This document shows positions 40,350 through 49,484 of a stretch of 64,000 nt of DNA, in pieces. Made by a program: the position numbers and the translations under genes. Under the pieces are notes generated by a model that was not told where the DNA came from, made no database searches, and saw only the letters and a program-made list of their open reading frames with translations. Within the stretch, counting starts at the first letter, position 1. Every line of letters begins with the position of its first letter. Source of the DNA: Lactobacillus pasteurii DSM 23907 = CRBIP 24.76 (GTDB taxonomy: Bacteria > Bacillota > Bacilli > Lactobacillales > Lactobacillaceae); assembly GCF_000297025.1 (NCBI RefSeq), contig NZ_CAKD01000020.1, positions 62,001 through 126,000 of the forward strand, in the 5' to 3' direction.

Positions 40350-41723
40350 GTGGCTGTTAGAACACAATATAAGTGCCGATCATGTGGATATATTTCTGCG
40401 AGTTATTTAGGCCGGTGTCCAAATTGTGGAGCTTGGAACCAATTTGAAAAGGAAACGCAAGAAGTTCAAAGAAGATCTAGCAAACAATCTGCTAGTCAAT
40501 TGATCCAAAAAGTTGGTGGCAATGAACCAGTAAAATTAGCAGAAGTAAAAGCCCAAAAAGAAGAAAGAATTACCAGCAAAATCGGCGAACTAGATCGAGT
40601 TTTGGGCGGAGGAATTGTTCCAGGATCTTTAGTTTTGATTGGTGGCGATCCAGGAATTGGAAAATCCACCCTGATGTTGCAAGTAATGGGTACCTTGGCT
40701 AAAGAGCACACTGTTTTGTATGTGTCAGGAGAAGAATCAGCTAGCCAGATTAAATTGCGCGCTGATCGACTAGGAATAGCTGCTGACAAGATGCTGCTTT
40801 ATCCTGAAACTGATATGCAACATATTCGAGAACAAATCGATGAAATTAAGCCAGACTTTTTGGTAATTGACTCAATTCAAACAATGCATGAACCAAGCTT
40901 GGATTCAATGACCGGCTCAGCTTCACAGGTTCGCGAAGTAACCAATGAGTTGATGAAGATTGCCAAGATGGATTTGATCACTGTCTTTGTAATTGGACAT
41001 GTAACTAAGGAAGGTGCAATTGCTGGACCTAAGATATTAGAACACATGGTTGATACAGTGCTTTATTTTGAAGGGGATGAGCACCATTCTTACCGAATTT
41101 TGCACTCAGTGAAAAACCGTTTTGGTGCGGCTAATGAAATTGGCATGTTCGAAATGGTGAACGATGGCTTAAAAGAAGTATCTAATCCATCAGCGATCTT
41201 CTTAGATGAGCGCTTACCTCAATCAACAGGATCGGCAATTGCAGTTTCGCTTGAAGGAACTAGACCCCTTCTTGCCGAAATTCAAGCTTTAGTTACTCCA
41301 ACTGCTTTTGGCTATGCTAAGCGAACTACTTCAGGACTGGACTATAATCGAGCTTCCTTGCTCTTAGCAGTTCTAGAAAAAAGGGGCAACTTAATGCTCC
41401 AAAATCAGGATGTCTATTTGACGACTACTGGTGGAATTAAGCTTAATGAACCAGCCATTGATTTGGCGATTATGATGTCAGTGGCTTCTAGCTACCGCAA
41501 CAAAGAAATTTTGCCGACTGATTGCTTTGTTGGAGAAGTTGGATTGACGGGGGAAATTCGCCGGGTCAATAAAATTGATTCCAGGGTCAATGAAGCTGCT
41601 AAGATTGGTTTTAAACGGATTTTTATTCCTAAGCATAACTATTACCCAGACTTAGCTAGCTCCGGCATTGAGGTAATTCCGGTGGCCAGCATCGCACAAG
41701 CTTTAAAATTAGTTTTCGGCTAA
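40350..41723 (+). CDS. radA: DNA repair protein RadA
   Basis: RadA (Sms) is a RecA-like helicase that processes branch intermediates in recombination and transformation. The 457-residue protein has a zinc finger with Cys9, Cys12, Cys23 and Cys26, and Walker A GGDPGIGKST at 98-107. The RadA-specific KNRFG is at 255-259, and a Lon-protease-like C-terminal domain follows. The start is GTG behind GGAAAG. Confidence 0.96.
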   Translation: MAVRTQYKCRSCGYISASYLGRCPNCGAWNQFEKETQEVQRRSSKQSASQLIQKVGGNEPVKLAEVKAQKEERITSKIGELDRVLGGGIVPGSLVLIGGDPGIGKSTLMLQVMGTLAKEHTVLYVSGEESASQIKLRADRLGIAADKMLLYPETDMQHIREQIDEIKPDFLVIDSIQTMHEPSLDSMTGSASQVREVTNELMKIAKMDLITVFVIGHVTKEGAIAGPKILEHMVDTVLYFEGDEHHSYRILHSVKNRFGAANEIGMFEMVNDGLKEVSNPSAIFLDERLPQSTGSAIAVSLEGTRPLLAEIQALVTPTAFGYAKRTTSGLDYNRASLLLAVLEKRGNLMLQNQDVYLTTTGGIKLNEPAIDLAIMMSVASSYRNKEILPTDCFVGEVGLTGEIRRVNKIDSRVNEAAKIGFKRIFIPKHNYYPDLASSGIEVIPVASIAQALKLVFG

Positions 41724-41726
41724 GAA

Positions 41727-41755
41727 TTGAACTTTTTATGTATTACGGTTAAACT
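41727..41755 (+). promoter_or_regulatory. Promoter of gltX
   Basis: TTGAAC (41727-41732) and TAAACT (41750-41755) are 17 bp apart, just after the radA stop. Confidence 0.7.
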
Positions 41756-41796
41756 AAGAATGTTTATATTTAGTATTTTTGAAAGAGGCATGAATA

Positions 41797-43296
41797 TTGG
41801 CTAAAGAAAAGATTCGTGTAAGATATGCTCCAAGTCCAACTGGACACTTACACATTGGGAACGCACGTACTGCACTTTTTAACTATTTATTTGCACGCCA
41901 CAACAAGGGCGTAATGGTTTTGAGAATTGAAGATACTGACCAAAAGCGTAACGTTGAAGGTGGTTCAGAATCACAAATGCGTAATCTTCACTGGTTAGGT
42001 ATCGATTGGGATGAAGGTCCAGACAAAGGCGGAAATTACGGCCCATACCGCCAATCAGAAAGAAAAGATATTTACAACAAGTACATTCAACAATTGCTTG
42101 ATGAAGGCAAGGCTTACTATTCATACAAGACTGAAGAAGAACTTGAAGCTCAACGTGAAGAACAACGCGCTATGGGTATTGCTCCTCACTACACTTATGA
42201 ATACGAAGGCATGACTGCTGATGAAATTAAGCAAAAGCAAGAAGAAGCAAAGGCCAAGGGCTTAAAGCCAGTTGTAAGAATTCACATTCCAGAAATGAGA
42301 ACTTACGAATGGGATGACATGGTTAAGGGTCATTTGAGCTTTGAATCAGATACTATTGGTGGCGACTTCGTTATCCAAAAACGTGATGGTATGCCAACTT
42401 ACAACTTTGCCGTTGTAATCGACGACCACTTGATGGAAATCACTCACGTTCTTCGTGGTGACGACCACGTATCAAACACGCCAAAGCAATTGGTAGTTTA
42501 CGAAGCATTTGGCTGGGAGCCACCTAAGTTTGCTCACATGACTTTGATTATCAACGCAGCTACTGGTAAGAAGTTATCTAAGCGTGATGAATCAGTCTTG
42601 CAATTTATCGAACAATATCGTGATCTTGGTTACTTGCCAGATGCAATGTTCAACTTCATTACTTTGCTTGGTTGGTCACCTGTTGGTGAAAACGAAATTT
42701 ACTCACAACGCGAATTTATCAAGCAATTTGATCCAAAGCGTTTGTCTAAGTCACCAGCTGCCTTTGACCAAAAGAAGTTGGAGTGGGTAAATAACCAATA
42801 CATTAAAGAAGCTGACCGCGATCAATTGCTTGACCTTGCTTTGAACAACTTACAAGAAGCTGGTTTGATTGAAAAAGATCCTACTCCAGCTAAGATGGAA
42901 TGGGTTCGTCAATTGGTTAACATTTACTCAGTTCAAATGTCATACACTCAACAAATCGTTGAATTGACTAAGATTTTCTTTGAAGCTCCTAAGAAGCTTA
43001 CTGAAGAAGAATTGAACGAATTGACTACTGACAACGCTCGTCCAGTAATTGAAGAATTCAAGAAGCAATTAGATCTATTGCCTAGATTTACTGCAATTCA
43101 AGTTATGAATGCAATTCAAGCCACTCGTAAAGAAACTGGCGTAAAGGGTAGAAAGTTATTTATGCCAATCAGAATTGCAACTACCAGATCAATGGTTGGA
43201 CCTGGTATCGGCGAAGCTGTAGAATTATTGGGTAAAGACCGAGTTGTAGAACACATTGATTTAACCCTAAAGGAAATGGCAGAAAATAATTTATAA
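41797..43296 (+). CDS. gltX: Glutamate--tRNA ligase
   Basis: GltX charges tRNA-Glu and, in bacteria lacking GlnRS, also mischarges tRNA-Gln for the GatCAB route. The 499-residue class I synthetase has the HIGH-type motif HIGN at 19-22 and the KMSKS-type motif KLSKR at 259-263. The start is TTG behind GAAAGAGG. It is followed by a strong terminator. Confidence 0.96.
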   Translation: MAKEKIRVRYAPSPTGHLHIGNARTALFNYLFARHNKGVMVLRIEDTDQKRNVEGGSESQMRNLHWLGIDWDEGPDKGGNYGPYRQSERKDIYNKYIQQLLDEGKAYYSYKTEEELEAQREEQRAMGIAPHYTYEYEGMTADEIKQKQEEAKAKGLKPVVRIHIPEMRTYEWDDMVKGHLSFESDTIGGDFVIQKRDGMPTYNFAVVIDDHLMEITHVLRGDDHVSNTPKQLVVYEAFGWEPPKFAHMTLIINAATGKKLSKRDESVLQFIEQYRDLGYLPDAMFNFITLLGWSPVGENEIYSQREFIKQFDPKRLSKSPAAFDQKKLEWVNNQYIKEADRDQLLDLALNNLQEAGLIEKDPTPAKMEWVRQLVNIYSVQMSYTQQIVELTKIFFEAPKKLTEEELNELTTDNARPVIEEFKKQLDLLPRFTAIQVMNAIQATRKETGVKGRKLFMPIRIATTRSMVGPGIGEAVELLGKDRVVEHIDLTLKEMAENNL

Positions 43297-43313
43297 TATT
43301 GCTGTTGACAGAG

Positions 43314-43351
43314 AACTAGAAAGCAGACTGCAATCTGTTTTCTAGTTTTTT
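43314..43351 (+). terminator. Terminator after gltX
   Basis: AACTAGAAAGCAGA pairs with TCTGTTTTCTAGTT (one G-U) over a 6-nt loop and runs into six T. Confidence 0.88.
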
Positions 43352-43413
43352 GTATTTACGGTGTTTTTCTTGTTAAAATTAGAATGAATTTTTAGAAAGG
43401 AAGAGTTCAAATC

Positions 43414-44838
43414 GTGCAAGTCTATAATACATTGACCCGAAAAAAAGAAGAATTTAAACCGTTAGTACCTGGCAAGATTAGTATGTATGTTTGTGGCCCT
43501 ACGGTATATAACTATATCCATATTGGAAATGCGCGTAGTGCGATTGCTTTTGACACGATTAGACGCTATTTTGAATATCGCGGATACGAGGTTAAATACG
43601 TCTCTAACTTCACTGATGTTGACGACAAAATGATCAATCAAGCTCGTCAAGAGAAGATCACGGTTGCTCAATTAGCTAAAAGATATATTGAGGCTTATAC
43701 AGAAGATACTCGCGCATTGAATGTTGAACCTGCTAGTTTGCATCCGCGCGCTACTGAAGAAATCGACTCGATTATTGATTTTATTCAAGATTTAATTGCC
43801 AAAGGCTTTGCTTATGAAGTCGATGGAGATGTCTATTATCGAACTAAGAAGTTTGCGGACTATGGCAAGTTAAGCGATCAAAATATTGCTCAGCTTGAAG
43901 AAGGCGCTTCTGAACACGTTAAAGACGAAGAACAACAAAGAAAAGAAGATCCAATTGATTTTGCTTTATGGAAGGCTCAAAAACAAGCTGATGAAATTGC
44001 TTGGGATTCTCCATGGGGCAAGGGTCGACCAGGTTGGCATATCGAATGTTCAGTCATGTCAACCAAGTATTTGGGCAATACTATCGATATTCACGCCGGT
44101 GGACAAGACTTGGAATTTCCACACCATGAAAATGAAATTGCTCAAAGTGAAGCAAAAACTGGTCAAAAGTTTGTCAATTACTGGCTCCACAATGGCTTTG
44201 TCACCGTGGGCAAGGATCAAGAAAAGATGTCTAAGTCACTCCACAACTTTGTTACGGTTCATGACATTATTCAAAAGATTGATCCACAAATTTTGCGCTT
44301 CTTCATGGCTAGCGTGCAATATCGCCGTCAAATCAATTATTCAGAAGAAAACTTGAGTCAAGCAGCCAACATTATTGATAAATTCAAAAATACTTTGCTT
44401 AATGTGGCTTTTCGTTTGGAAGATCAAACTGAATCACAAGCTGACAGCGAACTTGCAGCAGCAATTGAAATGACTGAAAAGAAGTTTGTGGAAGCAATGG
44501 ATGACGATTTCAATGTTCAAAACGCTTTAGCAGCTATTTACGATTTGTTGCCATTAGTCAATGCCAATGCCAACGCAGAAAAAAGCGATAAGTCAGCTTT
44601 GAAGCAATTCGATCATGCTTTCAAAGCTTGGATAGAAGTCTTTGGTTTGGATGCTAGCCAATTAGTAAAGCAAGAAGCAAGCGATGATGATGCTCAAATT
44701 GATGAATTGGTAAAAGAAAGAGACTTGGCTCGAAAGAATAAAGATTGGGCTAGAAGTGACGAAATTCGTGATCAATTGAAAGAAATGGGGATTATTATTC
44801 AAGATACCCCTCAAGGAACTAGGTGGACACGTGAATAA
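43414..44838 (+). CDS. cysS: Cysteine--tRNA ligase
   Basis: The 474-residue class I synthetase has the zinc ligand Cys27 in CGPTVY, HIGN at 36-39, the second zinc region ([18 protein letters not shown]) and KMSKS at 271-275. The start is GTG behind AAAGGAAGAG. Its stop overlaps the mrnC start by 8 nt, the usual gltX-cysS-mrnC-rlmB order of Firmicutes. Confidence 0.96.
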   Translation: MQVYNTLTRKKEEFKPLVPGKISMYVCGPTVYNYIHIGNARSAIAFDTIRRYFEYRGYEVKYVSNFTDVDDKMINQARQEKITVAQLAKRYIEAYTEDTRALNVEPASLHPRATEEIDSIIDFIQDLIAKGFAYEVDGDVYYRTKKFADYGKLSDQNIAQLEEGASEHVKDEEQQRKEDPIDFALWKAQKQADEIAWDSPWGKGRPGWHIECSVMSTKYLGNTIDIHAGGQDLEFPHHENEIAQSEAKTGQKFVNYWLHNGFVTVGKDQEKMSKSLHNFVTVHDIIQKIDPQILRFFMASVQYRRQINYSEENLSQAANIIDKFKNTLLNVAFRLEDQTESQADSELAAAIEMTEKKFVEAMDDDFNVQNALAAIYDLLPLVNANANAEKSDKSALKQFDHAFKAWIEVFGLDASQLVKQEASDDDAQIDELVKERDLARKNKDWARSDEIRDQLKEMGIIIQDTPQGTRWTRE

Positions 44839-45274
44839 AGCAAAAGTATTAGTTGAACAAACCGTTAATCCCAATACTCTGAGTGGACAGACTTTAGCTT
44901 ATATTGGGGATGCAGTTTATGAGATTTACATTCGTCGTCACCTTTTGCGCGGTGGAATTGTAAAGCCCCAAGTATTGCAAAGAGAAGCTACGTATTACGT
45001 TTCAGCCAAGGCTCAAGCTGCCTTGATTACTAAATTGCAAGATGAGCAACTTTTGACAGAAGAAGAAACAGCTGCTTTTAAGCGCGGACGCAATGCTAAA
45101 ACTCATACTAAGGCCAAGAATACTAGTTTGAAGACTTACCAGCTTTCAACTGGTTTTGAGGCGATGATTGGCTATTTAGACTTAGCTGATGAAAAAGATC
45201 GAGTAGAAGAGCTTTGCCTTTGGTGTATTGAAAATGTAGAAAATGGTGGAATAGATAAATATGACTTCAGTTAA
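44831..45274 (+). CDS. mrnC: Mini-ribonuclease 3 (MrnC)
   Basis: MrnC is an RNase III catalytic domain without a dsRNA-binding domain and matures 23S rRNA ends. The 147-residue protein has the signature [18 protein letters not shown] containing the catalytic aspartate. The GTG start lies inside the cysS end and the 3' end overlaps rlmB by 14 nt. Confidence 0.94.
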   Translation: MNKAKVLVEQTVNPNTLSGQTLAYIGDAVYEIYIRRHLLRGGIVKPQVLQREATYYVSAKAQAALITKLQDEQLLTEEETAAFKRGRNAKTHTKAKNTSLKTYQLSTGFEAMIGYLDLADEKDRVEELCLWCIENVENGGIDKYDFS

Positions 45275-46010
45275 TAGTGACTTTGTATTTGGTCGACATG
45301 CTGGAATTGATTTTTTAAAAACGCAAGATGTTGGTCGAATCAACAAGATATTTTTGCAACAAGGTGTGCAGGCAGACTTTGCCAGCCAAGTTGTTTATTT
45401 AGCTAAGAAAAAGGGACTAATTATTCAAAACGTTCCTAAGAATAAACTTGACCGCTTGGTTCAAGGCGGCAACCACCAAGGATTGGTTTTAGCAGTATCA
45501 AGCTTTGAATATGCTGATCTTGATCAACTGTTAAATAAATTTGAAGCCGAAAATCATGATGCCTTTTTGCTGATGCTTGACTCAATCGAGGATCCACATA
45601 ATTTAGGCTCAATTTTGCGTTCAGCTGATGCAACAGGAGTAGATGCAATTATTATTCCTAAGCGTCATGCAACAGGCTTGACCTCGGTTGTAGCTAAAAC
45701 TTCTACTGGTGCCATTGATTACGTGCCGGTTGCTCGCGTCAATAATTTGGTTCAGACAACTAAAGAATTGAAAAAGCGTGGCTACTGGATCTTTGGAACA
45801 GACATGGAAGGTACAGATTACCGCAAGTGGGATGCCAAAGGCAAGACTGTCTTAGTAATCGGTAATGAAGGAAAGGGGATTTCTCCATTGCTTAAAAAGC
45901 AAATGGATCAAACTTTAACTTTGCCGATGGTAGGCCACGTTCAATCCCTTAATGCCTCAGTTGCCACAGGCGTATTGCTTTATCAAATGTTAACCAGCCG
46001 TCAAGGCTAA
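45261..46010 (+). CDS. rlmB: 23S rRNA (guanosine-2'-O-)-methyltransferase RlmB family (SpoU)
   Basis: This SPOUT-class enzyme methylates a ribose in 23S rRNA. The 249-residue protein has an N-terminal substrate-binding domain (FGRHAGIDFL) and the three SpoU motifs: DSIEDPHNLGSILRSADATG, VIGNEGKGIS and LNASVATGVLLYQ. The knot region is complete. Translation is coupled to mrnC. Confidence 0.94.
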   Translation: MTSVNSDFVFGRHAGIDFLKTQDVGRINKIFLQQGVQADFASQVVYLAKKKGLIIQNVPKNKLDRLVQGGNHQGLVLAVSSFEYADLDQLLNKFEAENHDAFLLMLDSIEDPHNLGSILRSADATGVDAIIIPKRHATGLTSVVAKTSTGAIDYVPVARVNNLVQTTKELKKRGYWIFGTDMEGTDYRKWDAKGKTVLVIGNEGKGISPLLKKQMDQTLTLPMVGHVQSLNASVATGVLLYQMLTSRQG

Positions 46011-46149
46011 TTGAACGATTTAGTCAAAATTGCCAAAATCTTTAGGATATTTAGGCTTGAATTGTATTCCAAGCAGACTGTGCATATTTTGTTTTAAAAA
46101 CTGTCTCTGTATGATTAATACGTATATCAAGTGCGGAGGTAGTTAGAAT

Positions 46150-46704
46150 ATGCATAAACAAGAACAGGAAGCAGAGAAACTAGTCGAGGCCTTTTTATCT
46201 GGAGATGAAGATGCTTTATGCAAATTGGTTAATCTATATAAGCCGATGATTTGTGCTATAAAAAGTAGAATATATTTAAAGAACTTAGACGATGAAGATT
46301 GGTATCAAGAGGCGATGATTTCTTGTCATGAAGCCATTATGGCCCATGATAAAAACAAAGGAACTTTCGGTACGATCTATAAAAATTATTTCTATAATCG
46401 GATAATGACCCTTTTGAGATTCGAAATGGCAGTTCGGCGTAGAATAGATCGGAATATGGTTCCTTGGACTGAAGATATCGATGATTTAGTGCAAGAGCCT
46501 GATAATTTATACTGCACGATTAATGAAGTGGGATCTAAAGTATGTCAAAAATTAACTAATGTGGAAATGAATGCTATCTTGGTAATGCTGGGCAAAGCGT
46601 CAGTTGATGATGTGCTGCGCGATTGCAACATAACTTTGCGCCAATTAAATAGTGCCCGAGCGAGAGCTCGTAGAAAACTATATGAAATTTTATTTAGTAC
46701 GTGA
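46150..46704 (+). CDS. Sigma-70 family factor, SigH/ComX-like
   Basis: The 184-residue protein has region 2 (about 20-100; DWYQEAMISCHEAIMAHDKN resembles the core-binding and -10 segments of SigH/ComX). A weak region 4 helix-turn-helix near the C-terminus contains DVLRDCNITLRQLNSARARA. The place between rlmB and rpmG-secE-nusG is where Bacillus has sigH and lactobacilli have a ComX-like gene. It may switch on late competence genes. GCGGAGG lies upstream of the ATG. There is no partner anti-sigma gene. Confidence 0.82.
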   Translation: MHKQEQEAEKLVEAFLSGDEDALCKLVNLYKPMICAIKSRIYLKNLDDEDWYQEAMISCHEAIMAHDKNKGTFGTIYKNYFYNRIMTLLRFEMAVRRRIDRNMVPWTEDIDDLVQEPDNLYCTINEVGSKVCQKLTNVEMNAILVMLGKASVDDVLRDCNITLRQLNSARARARRKLYEILFST

Positions 46705-46764
46705 TATATTTTTGATATATGGTTGTATAATAATTATGTAGAGTTTTTTAGGAGGTATTTTAAG

Positions 46765-46980
46765 ATGGCAGATGTTATGAAGACTGCAGTATTAGACCGT
46801 CACATGAATGAAGTTTTTGATTGGAGCGACTCTGATCTTCCTGTTAGAGATGCCCTTTGGGACTATTTCATGGAAAAGAATGGTAGAGATACCGACAAGA
46901 CGGAGGAAGATATGCTTCCGTTCTTAAAGGACTCTGACGAAAAGGTTGAAGAATTCGTCAGCGCAAATCTTAAGAAGTAA
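46765..46980 (+). CDS. Small acidic protein of unknown function
   Basis: From ATG 46765, with an ideal TAGGAGG 8 nt upstream, the protein has 71 residues ([20 protein letters not shown] onward). It is strongly acidic in the middle ([22 protein letters not shown]) and probably helical, with no signal peptide or membrane segment. I recognise no family. A TTG/ATG further upstream would add 14 residues but loses the SD. A TATAAT box at 46726-46731 may drive it, and a terminator follows, so it is likely its own transcript. Confidence 0.75.
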   Translation: MADVMKTAVLDRHMNEVFDWSDSDLPVRDALWDYFMEKNGRDTDKTEEDMLPFLKDSDEKVEEFVSANLKK

Positions 46981-47027
46981 TTCCTTAAAAATATTCTACG
47001 CACAATGGTCACGCTTTTTTGACCATC

Positions 47028-47061
47028 AAGACAGCTATTGCAAAGATAGCTGTCTTTTCTT
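47028..47061 (+). terminator. Terminator before rpmG
   Basis: AAGACAGCTAT and ATAGCTGTCTT pair perfectly over a 7-nt loop and run into TTTTCTT. A second hairpin, ATGGTCA/TGACCAT (47005-47026), lies directly before it. Confidence 0.88.
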
Positions 47062-47065
47062 ATAA

Positions 47066-47094
47066 TTGCGTTTATTTTTAAATCCTGGTAAAAT
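47066..47094 (+). promoter_or_regulatory. Promoter of rpmG-secE
   Basis: TTGCGT (47066-47071) and TAAAAT (47089-47094) are 17 bp apart, with an extended TGG in front of the -10. Confidence 0.75.
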
Positions 47095-47118
47095 TAACAG
47101 AAGTTTGGAAGTGAAATT

Positions 47119-47268
47119 ATGGCAGTAAAAAAAGCAGCATTAGCTTGTACAGTTTGTGGATCACGCAATTATTCAATCACCGCAAACAATAACCGTACTC
47201 AAAGACTTGAACTTAACAAGTTCTGCAAACATTGTGGTAAGAAGACTTTACATAAGGAAACGAGGTAA
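47119..47268 (+). CDS. rpmG: 50S ribosomal protein L33
   Basis: The 49-residue protein has the zinc-binding form of L33, with Cys10, Cys13, Cys36 and Cys39. It starts [18 protein letters not shown] behind TTGGAAGTG. Its place before secE-nusG is standard in Firmicutes. Confidence 0.95.
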   Translation: MAVKKAALACTVCGSRNYSITANNNRTQRLELNKFCKHCGKKTLHKETR

Positions 47269-47275
47269 GAATTAA

Positions 47276-47446
47276 ATGATTAAGTTCTTTAAGAGCGTAG
47301 GAAAGGAAATGAAATTGGTCACTTGGCCAACTTTCAAGAAGAATCGTCGCGATACTGCAATCGTGATTGGCAGCTCAATTTTGTTTGCTGCATATTTGGG
47401 TTTGCTTGATTGGGCATTTAGTTCTTTAACTCAATTAATGATGTAA
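47276..47446 (+). CDS. secE: Protein translocase subunit SecE
   Basis: SecE clamps the two halves of SecY. The 56-residue protein has the amphipathic segment with the signature EMKLVTWPTFKKNRRDT and one C-terminal membrane helix (about 28-48). The start ATG is 7 nt after rpmG. The SD is weak (ACGAGGTAAG overlaps the rpmG end), suggesting coupling. Confidence 0.95.
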   Translation: MIKFFKSVGKEMKLVTWPTFKKNRRDTAIVIGSSILFAAYLGLLDWAFSSLTQLMM

Positions 47447-47483
47447 TTAAATCTATTAATGATAGGCAAAGATGGATTGTTCG

Positions 47484-47492
47484 TGGTATAAT
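47484..47492 (+). promoter_or_regulatory. Extended -10 promoter of nusG
   Basis: TGGTATAAT gives a consensus extended -10; no good -35 is present 17 bp upstream. Transcription would start near 47499, directly before a terminator hairpin. Confidence 0.65.
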
Positions 47493-47506
47493 CTGTCGTA
47501 ACGAAG

Positions 47507-47534
47507 GAAAAACCTCAGCATCGAGGTTTTTTTG
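47507..47534 (+). terminator. Terminator/attenuator in front of nusG
   Basis: AAAAACCTC and GAGGTTTTT pair over a 6-nt loop and continue into T. It separates rpmG-secE from nusG and lies within the 5' UTR of the nusG promoter. Confidence 0.8.
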
Positions 47535-47555
47535 TTTGCCAAAAAGGAGAAAACA

Positions 47556-48104
47556 ATGGTAGAAACAGCCGAAAAGAAATGGTACGTATTGCATACTTAT
47601 TCAGGATATGAAGACAAGGTTAAGTCCGACCTTCTTTCACGTGCGCAAAGCATGGGGATGCAAGACTTTATCTTCAGAGTAATGGTTCCTGAAGAAAAGA
47701 AGACTGAAACTGTTCGTGGAAAAGAGCAAGCTATTGAAGAAAAGATTTTCCCAGGATATGTTTTAGTAGAAATGGTCATGACTGACGAGAGTTGGTTTGT
47801 GGTACGTAACACACCAAACGTTACTGGATTCGTAGGTTCTCACGGTGGTGGTTCTAAGCCATCTCCATTACTTGAAGAAGAAGTTGAAAGATTGCTCAAC
47901 TTAGAAAATGAAGACCTTTCTAAGCCAACTATCGACTTTGAAATTGGTGATACAGTAACTATTACCGAAGGACCATTTAGTGGAATGGCTGGTAAGATTA
48001 CCGATATTCAAGAAGACAAGGCTAAGGTTTATGTATCGATCGATATGTTTGGTCGTGCAACTACAGCTGAACTTGATTACGACCAAGTAAAAGATTATGA
48101 ATAA
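47556..48104 (+). CDS. nusG: Transcription termination/antitermination protein NusG
   Basis: NusG binds RNA polymerase, controls pausing and links it to the ribosome. The 182-residue protein has the NGN domain (WYVLHTYSGYEDKVK) and a C-terminal KOW motif (GDTVTITEGPFSGMAGKI). Start ATG 47556 is set by AAGGAG at 47544-47549. An in-frame extension to 47532 lies over the terminator and was rejected. Confidence 0.96.
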   Translation: MVETAEKKWYVLHTYSGYEDKVKSDLLSRAQSMGMQDFIFRVMVPEEKKTETVRGKEQAIEEKIFPGYVLVEMVMTDESWFVVRNTPNVTGFVGSHGGGSKPSPLLEEEVERLLNLENEDLSKPTIDFEIGDTVTITEGPFSGMAGKITDIQEDKAKVYVSIDMFGRATTAELDYDQVKDYE

Positions 48105-48120
48105 ATAGAATAATTTTGTC

Positions 48121-48149
48121 TTGTAATTGTTGTTGTTTGATGCTAAGAT
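48121..48149 (+). promoter_or_regulatory. Promoter of rplK-rplA
   Basis: TTGTAA (48121-48126) and TAAGAT (48144-48149) are 17 bp apart, just after nusG. Confidence 0.6.
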
Positions 48150-48169
48150 AGTTGACGTATCTTTATTAT

Positions 48170-48215
48170 TGTGGGAGGGGAATTAGGTAAATTCTCCATT
48201 TTAACCGCATCACGG
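48170..48215 (+). promoter_or_regulatory. L1-binding-like site in the rplK leader
   Basis: TGTGG...CCGCA forms an outer stem and GGGGAATT/AATTCTCC an inner stem. The two are joined by GGAG on one side and ATTTTAA on the other. This asymmetrical two-stem shape resembles the L1 operator of rplK-rplA mRNAs, which mimics helix 76-77 of 23S rRNA. Confidence 0.65.
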
Positions 48216-48234
48216 AATCAAGGAGGTTTTGACC

Positions 48235-48660
48235 GTGGCAAAGAAAGTTATTAACGTTGTTAAATTACAAATCCCAGCTGGTGCTGCAACACCTGCACCA
48301 CCTGTTGGTCCTGCATTGGGTCAAGCTGGTATTAACATTGTAGGTTTTACTAAGGACTTCAATGCTAGAACTGCTGACCAAAAGGGCATGATTATCCCTG
48401 TAGTTATTACTGTATATGAAGATCGTTCATTCGAATTCATTACTAAGACTCCACCAGCACCAGTATTGCTTAAGCAAGCTGCTAAGATCGATAAGGCTTC
48501 AGGTGAACCTAACACCAAGAAGGTTGGTAAGGTAACCAAGGCTCAAGTCAAGGAAATTGCCGAGACTAAGATGAAAGACCTTAACGCTGCTGATATCGAA
48601 GCTGCTATGCGCATGGTTGAAGGTACCGCTAGAAGTATGGGTATCGAAGTCGAAGACTAA
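48235..48660 (+). CDS. rplK: 50S ribosomal protein L11
   Basis: L11 forms the GTPase-associated stalk base and senses uncharged tRNA with RelA. The 141-residue protein begins [18 protein letters not shown] and has [17 protein letters not shown] 48235 is chosen because AAGGAGG (48220-48226) is 8 nt away. A TTG two codons earlier is too close to that SD. Confidence 0.96.
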   Translation: MAKKVINVVKLQIPAGAATPAPPVGPALGQAGINIVGFTKDFNARTADQKGMIIPVVITVYEDRSFEFITKTPPAPVLLKQAAKIDKASGEPNTKKVGKVTKAQVKEIAETKMKDLNAADIEAAMRMVEGTARSMGIEVED

Positions 48661-48683
48661 TCCTGTTATTTAGTTAACATATT

Positions 48684-48721
48684 AGGTGGGAGAGCTTAGA
48701 GAGAGCTCGTTTGACCACATT
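48684..48721 (+). promoter_or_regulatory. Second L1-binding-like site, before rplA
   Basis: GTGG/CCAC outer stem and GAGCT/AGCTC inner stem are joined by GGAG-type and GTTTGA strands. This repeats the layout of the site in the rplK leader, so L1 may control its own cistron separately. Confidence 0.55.
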
Positions 48722-48737
48722 ACAAGGAGGAAATCAC

Positions 48738-49430
48738 ATGCCAAAGCATGGTAAGAAATATTTAGAAGCTGCAAAGAAAGTAGATTCAACTAAGTTATAC
48801 ACTATTGACGAAGCTATGAAGCTTGTTAAGGAAACTTCATACGCAAACTTTGATGCTTCAGTTGAAGTATCATACAATTTGAGCGTTGACCCAAAGCAAG
48901 CTGATCAACAAATCCGTGGATCACTTGTTTTACCTAACGGTACTGGTAAGACCTCAAAGGTTATCGTTTTTGCTGAAGGTCCTCAAGCTGAACAAGCTAA
49001 GGCAGCAGGTGCTGACGAAGTTGGTTCAGATGAATTGGTAGAAAAGGTTCAAAACGGTTACTTAGACTTTGACGTTGTTGTTGCTACACCAATGATGATG
49101 GCTAAGGTTGGTCGTTTGGGTCGTGTACTTGGTCCTAAAGGTTTGATGCCAAACCCTAAGACTGGTACTGTAACCATGGACGTTGAAAAGGCTGTTAAGA
49201 ACGTTAAGGCTGGTCAAGTAGAATACCGTGTTGACCGTCAAGCTGCTATCCACGCTGCTATCGGTAAGGTTTCATTTACTGAAGAACAATTAGCAGAAAA
49301 CTTCAAGGCATTGCGCGATGTTATCGTTCGTGCACGTCCTGCAGCTGCTAAGGGTCAATACATCAAGAGTGTTGCTGTTGCTGCAACTTTCGGCCCTGGT
49401 ATTAAGCTTAACCCATTAGACTTAAACTAA
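48738..49430 (+). CDS. rplA: 50S ribosomal protein L1
   Basis: L1 forms the mobile stalk that guides deacylated tRNA out of the E site and represses its own operon. The 230-residue protein begins [17 protein letters not shown] and has the signature [23 protein letters not shown] 48738 has AAGGAGG 7 nt upstream; longer in-frame starts were rejected. Confidence 0.96.
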   Translation: MPKHGKKYLEAAKKVDSTKLYTIDEAMKLVKETSYANFDASVEVSYNLSVDPKQADQQIRGSLVLPNGTGKTSKVIVFAEGPQAEQAKAAGADEVGSDELVEKVQNGYLDFDVVVATPMMMAKVGRLGRVLGPKGLMPNPKTGTVTMDVEKAVKNVKAGQVEYRVDRQAAIHAAIGKVSFTEEQLAENFKALRDVIVRARPAAAKGQYIKSVAVAATFGPGIKLNPLDLN

Positions 49431-49448
49431 TAAAAGCAGACAAAATCA

Positions 49449-49482
49449 AAAGAGATCAGGAAATTTCCTGATCTCTTTTTTT
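49449..49482. terminator. Bidirectional terminator between rplA and the regulator gene
   Basis: AAAGAGATCAGGAAA and TTTCCTGATCTCTTT form a perfect stem followed by T. Confidence 0.9.
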
Positions 49483-49484
49483 GT

